Below the pieces are notes generated by a model. It saw only the letters and a list, made by a program, of their open reading frames with translations. It searched no databases and had not been told where the DNA came from. A DNA stretch of 64,000 nucleotides, from positions 127,522 to 191,521 of the forward strand of contig CAZMIX010000001.1 of the NCBI GenBank assembly GCA_964566545.1. Reading direction: 5' to 3'. Source of the stretch: JAEYFP01 sp964566545. Its GTDB lineage: Bacteria; Bacillota; Clostridia; Lachnospirales; Lachnospiraceae. Both the position numbers and the translations under genes were made by a program. Positions 53,288 through 62,207 of this stretch are shown one piece after another (position 1 is the stretch's first letter; the number at the start of each line of letters is the position of its first letter).

Positions 53288-54768
53288 GCCCGCACCTCCG
53301 CTTCTGAAAGCTCTCCGTTCCTTCCGGCAATCAGTTCGGATCCTCTGCCGCATTTTGTTAGTTGTTCCATGGGGATTTGCAGCTCCCGGCTCAGCAGCTC
53401 CATGACCCTCGGCGAACAAAAGCCACCCTGACAGCGTCCCATACCCGCCTGCACGCGGCGCTTTACACCGTCCATTGTCGTGGCACCGAGCGGCCTGTGG
53501 ATCGCATCCAGAATTTCTCCCTCGGATACCATGGAGCAGCGGCAGATGATATTGCCGTAAGCGGGCTGCTCCTCGACCAGCGCGGCGCGTTCCTCAAAGG
53601 AAAGCGAATGGACGGAAACGATGCCCCTGCGTTCTTCGACAAAGCTCTCGTTCAAAGCCGGCTTCAGCCGTTCCTTCACCATGTTAGCCACCATCAGGCC
53701 GATCGCCGGAGAAGCCGAAAGACCCGGAGAAGCGATTCCCGCCACATCAATAAAATTAGGACAGCCTGCCGCCTCTTCTATTATAAAGTCGCCGTTTTCC
53801 TCATGCGCGCGCAATCCCGCAAACGAAGTGATGACTTCGCGCATCGGGATATTTTTTACCGCAGATTCCGAAGCGGAATTCACTCTTCTCAGACCCGCCC
53901 CAGTCGTGTTGATGCCCTCTTTATCCTCAATATCCTGAGCCGTCGGGCCCACAAGCAGATTCCCGTGCACAGTCGGCGTAACGAGAATACCCTTTCCAAG
54001 CGCGCCCGGCACTCTGAATACGGTTCGTTCCACATGCTGCCCGGCGGACACATCCAGCAGGCAGTATTCGCCGCGGCGCGGAACAATTTTCATTTTTTCA
54101 GTGCAAACCATATTATGGATTTCACCGGTATAGACGCCCGCCGCATTGATGACGCAGGCCGCCTCGTAGACGACAGGCTCCTCCTGCCCTTTCGTATCCT
54201 GTATACAGGCGATCCGGTAGCCCTCAGAAGACCTTGTAATTTCTTTTACTTCCGTATTCAGGTGGAATTCCACCCCGTTATGAAGGGCATTTTCCGCAAA
54301 AGCGATCGTCAGTTGGAACGGACAGACAATGCCGCTTGACGGTGCCAAAAGCGCGCCGACCGTTTCGTCGGACAGATTCGGTTCGAGCGCAAGCGCTTCT
54401 TCCTTAGAAAGAATGCTTAAGTCCTGTACGCCGTTTTGAATTCCCCGCTCATACAGCTTTTGAAGCTCCGGCAGATCCTGTTCCTGCAGGCAGACGACCA
54501 CCGCGCCGTTTTGCCGGAACGGAATGTCCAGCTTTTTTGCAAGCTCCGGCATCATCCTGCTGCCCTGTACATTTAACTTAGCCTTTAAACTCCCCGGCAT
54601 AGCATCATGACCGGCATGTATGATGCCGCTGTTCGCTTTCGAGGTCCCTTCGCAGACATCGGAGGCCCTTTCCAGCACGGCTGCCTTTAACCGATAGCGC
54701 GAAAGTTCCCGCGCAATTGCAGAGCCGGTCACGCCTGCTCCGATGATGATCACGTCATATGTTGCCAT
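53284..54768 (-). CDS. GlpA-like FAD-dependent glycerol-3-phosphate dehydrogenase with BFD domain
   Basis: A 494-residue flavoprotein. 'YDVIIIGAGVTGSAIARELS' near 4 binds FAD; the DAO domain runs to about 370; the end holds a BFD-type [2Fe-2S] domain with four cysteines ('ICRCSMVSEGEI' and 'GMGRCQGGFCSPRV'). This layout is that of the anaerobic GlpA subunit, but GlpB and GlpC are replaced by the next two genes. AAGGAG precedes the ATG at 54768. Together with glpK it should oxidise glycerol-3-phosphate to dihydroxyacetone phosphate. Confidence 0.9.
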   Translation of the reverse strand: MATYDVIIIGAGVTGSAIARELSRYRLKAAVLERASDVCEGTSKANSGIIHAGHDAMPGSLKAKLNVQGSRMMPELAKKLDIPFRQNGAVVVCLQEQDLPELQKLYERGIQNGVQDLSILSKEEALALEPNLSDETVGALLAPSSGIVCPFQLTIAFAENALHNGVEFHLNTEVKEITRSSEGYRIACIQDTKGQEEPVVYEAACVINAAGVYTGEIHNMVCTEKMKIVPRRGEYCLLDVSAGQHVERTVFRVPGALGKGILVTPTVHGNLLVGPTAQDIEDKEGINTTGAGLRRVNSASESAVKNIPMREVITSFAGLRAHEENGDFIIEEAAGCPNFIDVAGIASPGLSASPAIGLMVANMVKERLKPALNESFVEERRGIVSVHSLSFEERAALVEEQPAYGNIICRCSMVSEGEILDAIHRPLGATTMDGVKRRVQAGMGRCQGGFCSPRVMELLSRELQIPMEQLTKCGRGSELIAGRNGELSEAEVRA

Positions 54769-54800
54769 GTTGCTCTCCTTTGTCCTATTATTTGCTGCCG

Positions 54801-56297
54801 TTATTCTTCCTTTTCCCATCCGAACGAATATTTGACGGCCTTGCGCCAGCCTTTTATTCCGGATTCCCTCTCCTGTGGCGTGATCTGCGCTTCAAATACG
54901 CGGTCGATCTGCCAGTTTGCCAGTATTTCTTCCCTGCTTTTCCAATAGCCGACAGACAGACCCGCCAAATAGGCGGCTCCCATCGCCGTTGTCTCCACAC
55001 AGGCCGGACGCTTGACCGGCGTGTCGGTGATGTCCGCCTGACACTGCATCAGGAAATTGTTCGCACTCGCGCCGCCGTCTACCTTGAGCGAAGTCAGCTC
55101 GATGCCGGAATCCGCCTCCATCGCTTTTACGACCTCATCCGCCGAATAGGCGATCGATTCCAGCGTCGCGCGTATAATATGATATTTGTTGACGCCACGC
55201 GTTAATCCGACGATCGTTCCGCGCGCATACTGATCCCAGTACGGCGCACCGAGTCCCGTGAACGCCGGCACGACATAGCATCCGTTCGTATCCTTCACCT
55301 TTTTTGCCATATATTCCGAATCCGCCGCGCTGTCGATCAGCCGCATTTCATCCCGCAGCCACTGGATCGCCGCTCCGGCCACAAATATGGAGCCTTCCAG
55401 CGCATAAGAAATTCCGCCGTCGATTCCCCAGGCGATTGTCGTGACAAGCCCGTTCCTGGAATATACCGGCTGATCTCCCGTATTCATCAAAAGAAAACAG
55501 CCCGTACCATAAGTATTCTTCACTTCACCCTTTTTAAAACACGTCTGCCCGAACAATGCCGCCTGCTGATCTCCCGCGGCGCCGCCGATCGGAATCGGCC
55601 CGCCGAAAAAGGAATCGTCCGTCATCCCGTATACGCAGCTCGACGGCTGCACCTTAGGCAGCATGCTGCGCGGAATGGCAAGCTCCTTTAAAATAGCATC
55701 GTCCCAATCGAGCGTCTGAATATTGAACAGCATCGTCCGCGATGCGTTGGAATAATCCGTCACATGCACCGCGCCCTTTGTCAGCTTCCATATGAGCCAC
55801 GTTTCCACCGTGCCGAACAGAAGCTCTCCGGCCTCCGCCCGCCTACGCGCATCCGGCACATGATCGAGAATCCATTTTACCTTTGTCGCTGAAAAATACG
55901 CGTCTATCATCAACCCGGTCTTTTGCCGGTATTCCTCCGTCAATCCTTTTGCCATCAGAGAATCGCAGTATTCCGACGTTCTACGGCACTGCCACACGAT
56001 CGCATGATAGACCGGCTCGCCCGTCTTTTTATCCCATATGACAGCTGTTTCCCGCTGGTTCGTGATGCCGATCGCAGCGATATCCGCCGCCTGCGCGCCG
56101 ATTTTAGACATTGCCTCCACACAAACCCCAAGCTGCGTGGACCAAATCTCATTCGCATCGTGCTCCACCCAGCCCGGCTGCGGAAAATACTGCCTGAATT
56201 CCTTCTGCGCCTGCGAGCAGATTTCTCCCTTTTCATTAAACAAAATACACCGGTTGCTCGTCGTCCCCGCATCGAGCGCCATCACATATTTCTGCAT
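54801..56297 (-). CDS. glpK: Glycerol kinase
   Basis: Phosphorylates glycerol to glycerol-3-phosphate. The 498-residue FGGY kinase has the ATP motif 'MALDAGTTSNRCILF' at the start, 'GWVEHDANEIW' near 51, and 'KVDGGASANNFLMQ' near 395. The ATG at 56297 follows AAGGAGG; a frame from 56375 is longer but unsupported. It is the first gene of the operon that continues with the GlpA-like dehydrogenase, and has its own promoter. No glycerol facilitator gene is present in the window. Confidence 0.96.
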   Translation of the reverse strand: MQKYVMALDAGTTSNRCILFNEKGEICSQAQKEFRQYFPQPGWVEHDANEIWSTQLGVCVEAMSKIGAQAADIAAIGITNQRETAVIWDKKTGEPVYHAIVWQCRRTSEYCDSLMAKGLTEEYRQKTGLMIDAYFSATKVKWILDHVPDARRRAEAGELLFGTVETWLIWKLTKGAVHVTDYSNASRTMLFNIQTLDWDDAILKELAIPRSMLPKVQPSSCVYGMTDDSFFGGPIPIGGAAGDQQAALFGQTCFKKGEVKNTYGTGCFLLMNTGDQPVYSRNGLVTTIAWGIDGGISYALEGSIFVAGAAIQWLRDEMRLIDSAADSEYMAKKVKDTNGCYVVPAFTGLGAPYWDQYARGTIVGLTRGVNKYHIIRATLESIAYSADEVVKAMEADSGIELTSLKVDGGASANNFLMQCQADITDTPVKRPACVETTAMGAAYLAGLSVGYWKSREEILANWQIDRVFEAQITPQERESGIKGWRKAVKYSFGWEKEE

Positions 56298-56346
56298 CCG
56301 CCTAACCTCCTTAAAGATAGGAAACCGCCTTCCTTTACCTGATTGT

Positions 56347-56375
56347 ATTATACTGGATAATGGGGAAATCGGCAA
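56347..56375 (-). promoter_or_regulatory. Promoter of the glpK operon
   Basis: On the minus strand TTGCCG (56375-56370), 17-base spacer, perfect TATAAT (56352-56347), about 50 bases before glpK. Confidence 0.7.
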
Positions 56376-56405
56376 GGATTATGGTTTCATCAGCATCGAA
56401 TGCTC

Positions 56406-58181
56406 TTACGCAAACTGCATCTCAAACAACTGCCGGTATCTGCCGTTTTGGGCGAGCAGGTTGGCGTGGGTGCCCTCCTCCGCAAGGCGGCCTTTTTCCA
56501 GCACGATGATGCGGTCGCAGTGCTCGATCGTGGAAATGCGGTGGGCGATGATGACGCCCGTCCTGCCCTCTAACAGATGGTCAAGCGCTGCCTGCACCTC
56601 CTGTTCCGACTTCGAATCCAAAGCCGAAGTTGCTTCGTCCAACAAGATGACCGGCGCATTTTTCAGGAACGCTCTCGCGATCGCGATCCTCTGCTTCTGT
56701 CCGCCCGACAGCTTACAGCCTCGCTCCCCGACCTCCGTATGAATGCCCTCCTTGAGCGTTGTGATGAAATCTCCCAAAAAGGCGTCGTCCAGCGCTTTTC
56801 TGATCTCCGCTTCCGTCGCCTCCGGTCTGCCCATACGCACATTTTCATAAATCGTCGTATTGAATAAATAACAGTCCTGCGGCACATAGGAAAAGAACGA
56901 GCGCAGCGTATGAACGCTGTACTGTTCGCTGCTATGCCCGAAAATGCTGATCATTCCGTCCTTTTTTGCCGCAAATTCCAGCAGAAGCTTATACAGCGTC
57001 GTCTTTCCGCCGCCGCTTCCGCCTACGACCGCGAGCTTTTCACCCTGTCTGATTTTCAGATCAAACTCATCAAACAGTGCTTTCCCGTCCTCATATTCAA
57101 ATTTCAGACGACTGATTTCGATCGCATGTTCCGTGCTAAAATCCGCTTTTGCCAAATCTGTCCGCTCCTGTTCCTCTTTCGCATCCAGAAATTGAAACAA
57201 CCGCTCAGCGCCGACGATGTATTTCTGCAGGTCCGCATACTTCTGGCTCAGCTCGCTGATGAGCTGCCCGATCTGCATCTGCATCGTCGCGATAAATACG
57301 ACGGTCGGTATTTCTACGATTCCCTGAAAGGCCAGAAACAATCCGATCGCGGTCACTCCCGCAAACGAAAGAAAGCCCTGCAGATCCGTAAACAAAAATA
57401 ACACCGATTTCCGCCTGATCAGCGAGACATTACAGCGGTAAATCTCCTCTGTTTTTTCTTCATATTCTTTTTTTAACAGCCGGTCCAGGCCGTACATCCT
57501 CGACACCATGGCGCCTGAAAGGGAATTGATGATCCCCTGCGCCGCTTCCCCGGTCGTCTCTTTTACCCGATGCTCCTTTTTCTGGAGTGGTTTTACGTAA
57601 AAATTAATCAGCAGCAGCCCAAACGCGCTGAATAAAATCGAAATGATTCCCACGATCGGGTTGGAAACGACAACGATCACACCGATCGCCAGAATCGTAA
57701 AAATGATCGAAAACGGATTTGCCTGCCCGACTCCCGGATAGGCTACCAGTTGGATCGCCGCGTCAAAATCCGTCGTCAGACTGTTCACGAGGTCGCCGGA
57801 ATAAGTCTGCTCCACATAGGAAACCGGCAAATTCTGCGCTTTGACAAACATGTCTTTTTTAATGACACCCGCTATTTTGGCATAGGTCGTATAAATCATC
57901 CCAAACGCGATCGGGAATATGATAAATCCGCCAAGCTCCAGCACGGCGACACGCAGAATCGTGACGATCAGAATATTCCTGTTCCCGTCTATGCATACCT
58001 CTACAAACGCCTTCAGCATATAGCTGTCTATAAAGGTGAAAAACAACGGTGCGAGGCAGCCCACGAGAAAGCCCGCATAAAACCGGAACCGGTATTGTTT
58101 ACAATAGTTCCACATGCGAAACAGAATCGATGCGGATTTTCGGAACGAATAACGTTCCTGATTTTTTTCATTCTGCATCAT
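56406..58181 (-). CDS. ABC exporter half, membrane and ATPase domains fused (second gene)
   Basis: A 591-residue type I exporter half: six helices (about 30-320) followed by an ATPase with Walker A 'GGSGGGKTT' near 393, signature 'LSGGQKQRIAIARAF' near 496, Walker B 'VILLDEATSALD' and H-loop 'IAHRIS'. All nucleotide-site residues are normal. It overlaps its partner by 14 bases, so the two probably form a heterodimer. The substrate is unknown; multidrug or lipid/peptide export are possibilities. Confidence 0.93.
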   Translation of the reverse strand: MMQNEKNQERYSFRKSASILFRMWNYCKQYRFRFYAGFLVGCLAPLFFTFIDSYMLKAFVEVCIDGNRNILIVTILRVAVLELGGFIIFPIAFGMIYTTYAKIAGVIKKDMFVKAQNLPVSYVEQTYSGDLVNSLTTDFDAAIQLVAYPGVGQANPFSIIFTILAIGVIVVVSNPIVGIISILFSAFGLLLINFYVKPLQKKEHRVKETTGEAAQGIINSLSGAMVSRMYGLDRLLKKEYEEKTEEIYRCNVSLIRRKSVLFLFTDLQGFLSFAGVTAIGLFLAFQGIVEIPTVVFIATMQMQIGQLISELSQKYADLQKYIVGAERLFQFLDAKEEQERTDLAKADFSTEHAIEISRLKFEYEDGKALFDEFDLKIRQGEKLAVVGGSGGGKTTLYKLLLEFAAKKDGMISIFGHSSEQYSVHTLRSFFSYVPQDCYLFNTTIYENVRMGRPEATEAEIRKALDDAFLGDFITTLKEGIHTEVGERGCKLSGGQKQRIAIARAFLKNAPVILLDEATSALDSKSEQEVQAALDHLLEGRTGVIIAHRISTIEHCDRIIVLEKGRLAEEGTHANLLAQNGRYRQLFEMQFA

Positions 58182-59907
58182 TGTGTTCCTCCCTCACCTG
58201 ATTTTCATAAAGCGCACGGTAAACGCCGTTTTTCTTCATCAGCTCTTCGTGCGTACCCTGCTCCGCGATGATTCCCCCGTCAATGCAGATGATCCGGTCC
58301 ACATTGTGGATCGCAGAAAGCCGGTGTGCGATCATAATCGTCGTCTTGCCTGCCGTCAGGCGCTTTAACGCTTCCTGCACCTGATATTCGGATTCGGTAT
58401 CGAGCGCTGAGGTCGGCTCATCGAGCAGGATCAGGGACGCATCCTTTAGAAGCGCCCGCGCGATGCAGACACGCTGACGCTGTCCGCCGGACAGCATAAC
58501 GCCGCGTTCGCCGATTTCGGCATCCGCATCCAGTTCTTTCAGGCCGACAGCCTCCAGCACAAGGTCCGCTTCCTCCTTTGCGGCTCCTTCTTTTCCTAAA
58601 AGCACGTTGCTGCGAATGGTACCGGGAAATAAAAATGCATCCTGACCGACATAAGCGATCTGCTTTCTGAGCGCCTCAGTACTCCATTCCCTTCTTTCAT
58701 GCCCATAAATAACTATTTTCCCCGCAGTCTGTTCATAAAAACCGGCAAGCAGCTTCATGATCGTGGACTTTCCGGAACCGGAGGCGCCGACAAGCGCCAT
58801 CTGCTCGCCCGGCCGCACCTGAAAATCGATGCCGTGCAGAATTTCCAGCTCTTCGCCGTATCCAAACGCTACCTGTTCAAACTGCACCGGCACGCCCGTT
58901 CCCTTCTCCATCACACTTCCGCCCTTCGGCTCCTGCTCCACTTCCCAAATTTCAAAAATGCGGTTCGCGATTCCGACCGTATTATAGATGTCCCGCACCT
59001 GCCAGGAAAGCCCGCTGACCGCATTAAATGCGCTGCTCGCAATCATGATATAGGACAGCAGCCCGCCGAGCGTCATTTGTCCCTCCATTACAAAATAAGC
59101 GCCGAATCCCACGATACAGAGGATCGGTGCAAAATTCATCAGCATTTGCAGCGGAAACAGGATGAATTCGATTACAAAGGATTTTTTATTTGCTTTGACG
59201 GATTCATCCACTTGAGCCTCATATTTTTTTGCAATTTCCCGTTCGGCGCCAAATGCCTTGGATATGGAAAGCCCGCCGATAAAGTCCATAAAAACAGCTC
59301 CGACACGCCCCTCTGCCTCCGAGCGCTTCTGTCCGAGCGACGCGATCGGCTTACCCGAGACAAATTGCAGGTATCCGATAACCGGTATGATGCCGAAGCT
59401 GATCAGCGACAGCTTCCAATTAAGAATAAAGCATACGGCCGAGCTGACAATAAAGTTTACGAAATCCGAGATTTCCCACGTCAAAAATGTATTGACCGCT
59501 TCCACCATCGCGTTTAAGTCCCCGTTGACACGGGAAATGATATCTCCCAGCTTTTTGTCATCCAGCCAGCGCATGCTTGCCCCGCTGATATGCGAGTAAG
59601 TATAGCTGCGCATCCTGCGGATGCACGTCTCGCTCAAATGGCTGACCCGGTAATTCACCTGATAACCGACAAACAGCTTTAATAGCTGCAGCCCGCAAAG
59701 AGCCGCCACAAACCGGAAAAAAATATCCATCCTCCCGGCACTGACACAGTCTAACAGTTCTCCCGTGCACAGCGAAATACCCGCCTGCAGCGCCATGGAA
59801 ACGCATAAAAATAACACGGCCGCGATAAATCCCGGCACCGATGCGCGGTTGATCTGTAAAAACCGCTTCAATACTGCCGCATATCCCTTTTGTTCCTTCT
59901 CTCTCAT
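58168..59907 (-). CDS. ABC exporter half, membrane and ATPase domains fused (first gene)
   Basis: A 579-residue type I exporter half with six helices (about 20-310) and a full ATPase: Walker A 'GASGSGKST' near 371, signature 'LSGGQRQRVCIARAL' near 475, Walker B 'LILLDEPTSALD', H-loop 'IAHRLS'. Both halves keep the catalytic Glu, unlike many heterodimers with one dead site. It is the first gene of the pair and is preceded by an operator-like inverted repeat, which suggests repressor control typical of drug exporters. Confidence 0.93.
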   Translation of the reverse strand: MREKEQKGYAAVLKRFLQINRASVPGFIAAVLFLCVSMALQAGISLCTGELLDCVSAGRMDIFFRFVAALCGLQLLKLFVGYQVNYRVSHLSETCIRRMRSYTYSHISGASMRWLDDKKLGDIISRVNGDLNAMVEAVNTFLTWEISDFVNFIVSSAVCFILNWKLSLISFGIIPVIGYLQFVSGKPIASLGQKRSEAEGRVGAVFMDFIGGLSISKAFGAEREIAKKYEAQVDESVKANKKSFVIEFILFPLQMLMNFAPILCIVGFGAYFVMEGQMTLGGLLSYIMIASSAFNAVSGLSWQVRDIYNTVGIANRIFEIWEVEQEPKGGSVMEKGTGVPVQFEQVAFGYGEELEILHGIDFQVRPGEQMALVGASGSGKSTIMKLLAGFYEQTAGKIVIYGHERREWSTEALRKQIAYVGQDAFLFPGTIRSNVLLGKEGAAKEEADLVLEAVGLKELDADAEIGERGVMLSGGQRQRVCIARALLKDASLILLDEPTSALDTESEYQVQEALKRLTAGKTTIMIAHRLSAIHNVDRIICIDGGIIAEQGTHEELMKKNGVYRALYENQVREEHNDAE

Positions 59908-59937
59908 CTGCCACCCCTGTATGCCGTCAATTTAACG

Positions 59938-59976
59938 GTTATATTGTTACAGCTCAGCCTTTGTCTAAGCTGTAAC
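59938..59976 (-). promoter_or_regulatory. Inverted-repeat operator and promoter of the ABC exporter
   Basis: A perfect nine-base inverted repeat GTTACAGCT (59946-59954) / AGCTGTAAC (59968-59976) covers the -35 and most of the spacer of a candidate minus-strand promoter TAGACA (59967-59962)-18-TATAAC (59943-59938). Binding there would block transcription. No regulator gene adjoins the exporter. Confidence 0.6.
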
Positions 59977-60043
59977 GTTATTTTCATACAGTATCATCTT
60001 TATGGGCGCAAAACAAGTTACATGTGTCATAAATGCTATGAAA

Positions 60044-60078
60044 TAAAAATCACAACCCGAAACAAAAAGTTGTGATTT
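60044..60078 (-). terminator. Rho-independent terminator of the pfkB-aldolase operon
   Basis: Perfect ten-base stem AAATCACAAC / GTTGTGATTT; on the minus strand it runs into TTTTTATTT. It begins nine bases after the aldolase stop. Confidence 0.88.
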
Positions 60079-60086
60079 CATATTTT

Positions 60087-60941
60087 TTATGCTTTGCCCA
60101 CGGAGCCGAACAGCTCCATTTTTTTCATAACAGATTGCTTGATCGCCTCCACGGTATCGGGGATCAAATCGGTCAGCCCTTTTCCCTTTTGATAAGACCG
60201 GCAGGCCGCATCCGCGCCCGCCTGATTGATATCGGTAAATATATTGACTTTCGCGATTCCATCTTGGATCGCGCTCTTGAAATCAGAGTCGGAAAGGCCG
60301 GAGCCTCCATGCAGGACGAGCGGTGTGTCTATCATTTCGGCAATTTTGCGGATCCGCTCAAAATCGAGCTTCGGCGGAAGCTTATAGGCGCCGTGCGCCG
60401 TTCCCACGGCGATCGCCAGAGCATCCACGCCTGTCTTCTCCGCAAATTCCTTTGCTTGGGCGGGAGCGGTATAAAATTGGGAAGCGTCCTGCAAATGATC
60501 GCTGCCTTCCGCAGAGCCCTCGTTGTCTCCGACATGTCCAAGCTCGGCCTCGATCGTCGCTCCGTATTTGTGGGCAAGCTTTGCCATTTCCGCTGTTCGC
60601 ATGAGGTTTGTCTCATAATCCATCGTGGAGCAGTCGTACATGATAGAACTGAACCCAAGCTCCAGAGCCTCTTTACAAGTTGCATCCTGCAGGCCATGAT
60701 CCAGATGCACCACTACCGGCACTGATGCCTTCTTTGCCATTGGCAGCAGAAAATAGGATAGATCTTCTAAAGATCCGTAGGGCAGCAATATTTCTGCGGT
60801 ACCGATGATGACCGGCGATCGCAGTTCTTCCGCCGCCGCAATGACGGCTCTTGCCATTTCCAAATTTACCGTATTAAAAAGCCCGACTGCATAATGTCCT
60901 CTTTTCGCGGGCAGCAGCACTTCACTCAAATTTGCCAGCAT
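60087..60941 (-). CDS. Class II (zinc) ketose-bisphosphate aldolase
   Basis: A 284-residue aldolase of the FbaA/GatY/KbaY family, splitting a ketose bisphosphate into dihydroxyacetone phosphate and an aldehyde phosphate. Zinc ligands are seen in 'VVVHLDHGLQ' near 79, 'EAELGHVGD' near 133, 'GTAHGAYK' near 177 and 'LHGGSGLSD' near 206. The sugar cannot be told from the sequence (fructose, tagatose or another). It starts one base after the PfkB gene, so the two form a kinase-aldolase pair. Confidence 0.9.
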   Translation of the reverse strand: MLANLSEVLLPAKRGHYAVGLFNTVNLEMARAVIAAAEELRSPVIIGTAEILLPYGSLEDLSYFLLPMAKKASVPVVVHLDHGLQDATCKEALELGFSSIMYDCSTMDYETNLMRTAEMAKLAHKYGATIEAELGHVGDNEGSAEGSDHLQDASQFYTAPAQAKEFAEKTGVDALAIAVGTAHGAYKLPPKLDFERIRKIAEMIDTPLVLHGGSGLSDSDFKSAIQDGIAKVNIFTDINQAGADAACRSYQKGKGLTDLIPDTVEAIKQSVMKKMELFGSVGKA

Positions 60942-62084
60942 TTAATTTTCCTTCTTTCTTACGCTTGATTTTTCCCAGCCGTTCCGTATTTTTTCTTTCA
61001 GCTCGTCCAAAGGCTTTAAGCCGCTTAACGCATCATAGGCGGCAACGCAGCAGGCTCCCGTGGCCGTTGCCAGATGAAGCGCTTCCATAAGCGTTTCGCC
61101 GCGCAGCACAGCCGACAAAAATGCGGCAATGCTCGTATCCCCTGCGCCTGTCCCTGAAATGACCGCATCCGGCCGGTAGCTCTCTTCAAAGCCTTCTTTA
61201 TCCGTCCATGCCGCAAGCGGAAGCTCCAGCCGCTCGCAGACAGTCCGCATTTTTTCCTCTGACGCCGTCCGGTAATACATGCCCGGAGCACCGCATTTAA
61301 TGAGCGCTGTCCCCACGCCCAGATCGAGCACTTCTTTTCCAAGAGGGCGAATATCCTCCATCGTCAGTATTTCGGTCATATCACGTCCCGACGCGCGCTT
61401 TTTCCATTCCTTATACCGCTCTCTGTCCAGCATAAAGCACAGTTCTTCCACACTCGGCACGAAGAAATCCACATATGGCAATACTCGCTTAAGGATGTGA
61501 TGCCAATCCTCCTTTGCGCCTTCGGAATCGGGATCGATCGCCGCCATGTCCAGCGACGTCACAAGTCCCAGCTCTTTCACCCGACGCAGCATTTTAAGCA
61601 GCTCCTGCCCATCATTTTTATACATCACCTTCATCAGGGACGGATATCCAAAATGAAACAGGTCCGCGCGCGCTATTTCCTCCCAATCCAAATCCTCGCA
61701 CGAAAATGTATCGTTTGCGCCCGGATCGTGCAGGAAAATCCGGTCGATTCCCGGTACGGCAAGCACAACGGAATAAGAGGTTGCCGAATCCTTCGACACA
61801 CGCATCCGTTCCGAGGAGTGATAGGCGCCCATGATGTTTAGTACCATCCTCCCGAGCTCGTCATCTCCAATCTTTCCCATCAGGCTGACATCGTTTCCGA
61901 GAATTTTCATCGCAAGTCCGGTATTGGCCACGGCTCCGCCGGTATGGATGTCAACGCCCTCCATATGAACCAATTTACCCGGTGTCAGCACCGTTTCAAT
62001 GCGTTCTGCCGCCTTCCCCGGAAAAACAGGCGTGATATCCACGCAAATATGCCCCGCGACAACCGCCTTTTTCTTTTTCTCCAT
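60942..62084 (-). CDS. PfkB-family carbohydrate kinase
   Basis: A 380-residue ribokinase-fold kinase. 'GGAVANTGLAMKILGNDV' near 52 binds sugar and 'GTGAGDTSIAAFLS' near 325 holds the catalytic Asp. It is about 60-80 residues longer than typical members because of extra sequence around residues 225-250 and 275-315. With the aldolase next to it, it should phosphorylate a sugar or sugar phosphate to the aldolase substrate. It has its own promoter, just downstream of the group II intron. Confidence 0.85.
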   Translation of the reverse strand: MEKKKKAVVAGHICVDITPVFPGKAAERIETVLTPGKLVHMEGVDIHTGGAVANTGLAMKILGNDVSLMGKIGDDELGRMVLNIMGAYHSSERMRVSKDSATSYSVVLAVPGIDRIFLHDPGANDTFSCEDLDWEEIARADLFHFGYPSLMKVMYKNDGQELLKMLRRVKELGLVTSLDMAAIDPDSEGAKEDWHHILKRVLPYVDFFVPSVEELCFMLDRERYKEWKKRASGRDMTEILTMEDIRPLGKEVLDLGVGTALIKCGAPGMYYRTASEEKMRTVCERLELPLAAWTDKEGFEESYRPDAVISGTGAGDTSIAAFLSAVLRGETLMEALHLATATGACCVAAYDALSGLKPLDELKEKIRNGWEKSSVRKKEN

Positions 62085-62111
62085 CTTCTCTCACACTCCT
62101 TATTTAATAAT

Positions 62112-62140
62112 ATTATATACAATAACTTTTGCTTTCACAA
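62112..62140 (-). promoter_or_regulatory. Promoter of the pfkB-aldolase operon
   Basis: On the minus strand TTGTGA (62140-62135), 17-base spacer, TATAAT (62117-62112), about 28 bases before the PfkB start. It lies about 70 bases beyond the predicted 3' end of the group II intron, so the intron does not separate it from its gene. Confidence 0.75.
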
Positions 62141-62207
62141 GAAACATTTTTACAGCTAACTACTGCAGCTGCACAGCTTTTGTTTCGCATACGCAGCTAC
62201 GCATATA

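Noticed and set aside
51597..54768. A new electron-transfer system made of GlpA-like, FAD/NAD oxidoreductase and DUF1667 proteins
   Set aside because: This three-gene set following glpK is a familiar arrangement in anaerobic Bacillota and is better read as a known variant of glycerol-3-phosphate oxidation.
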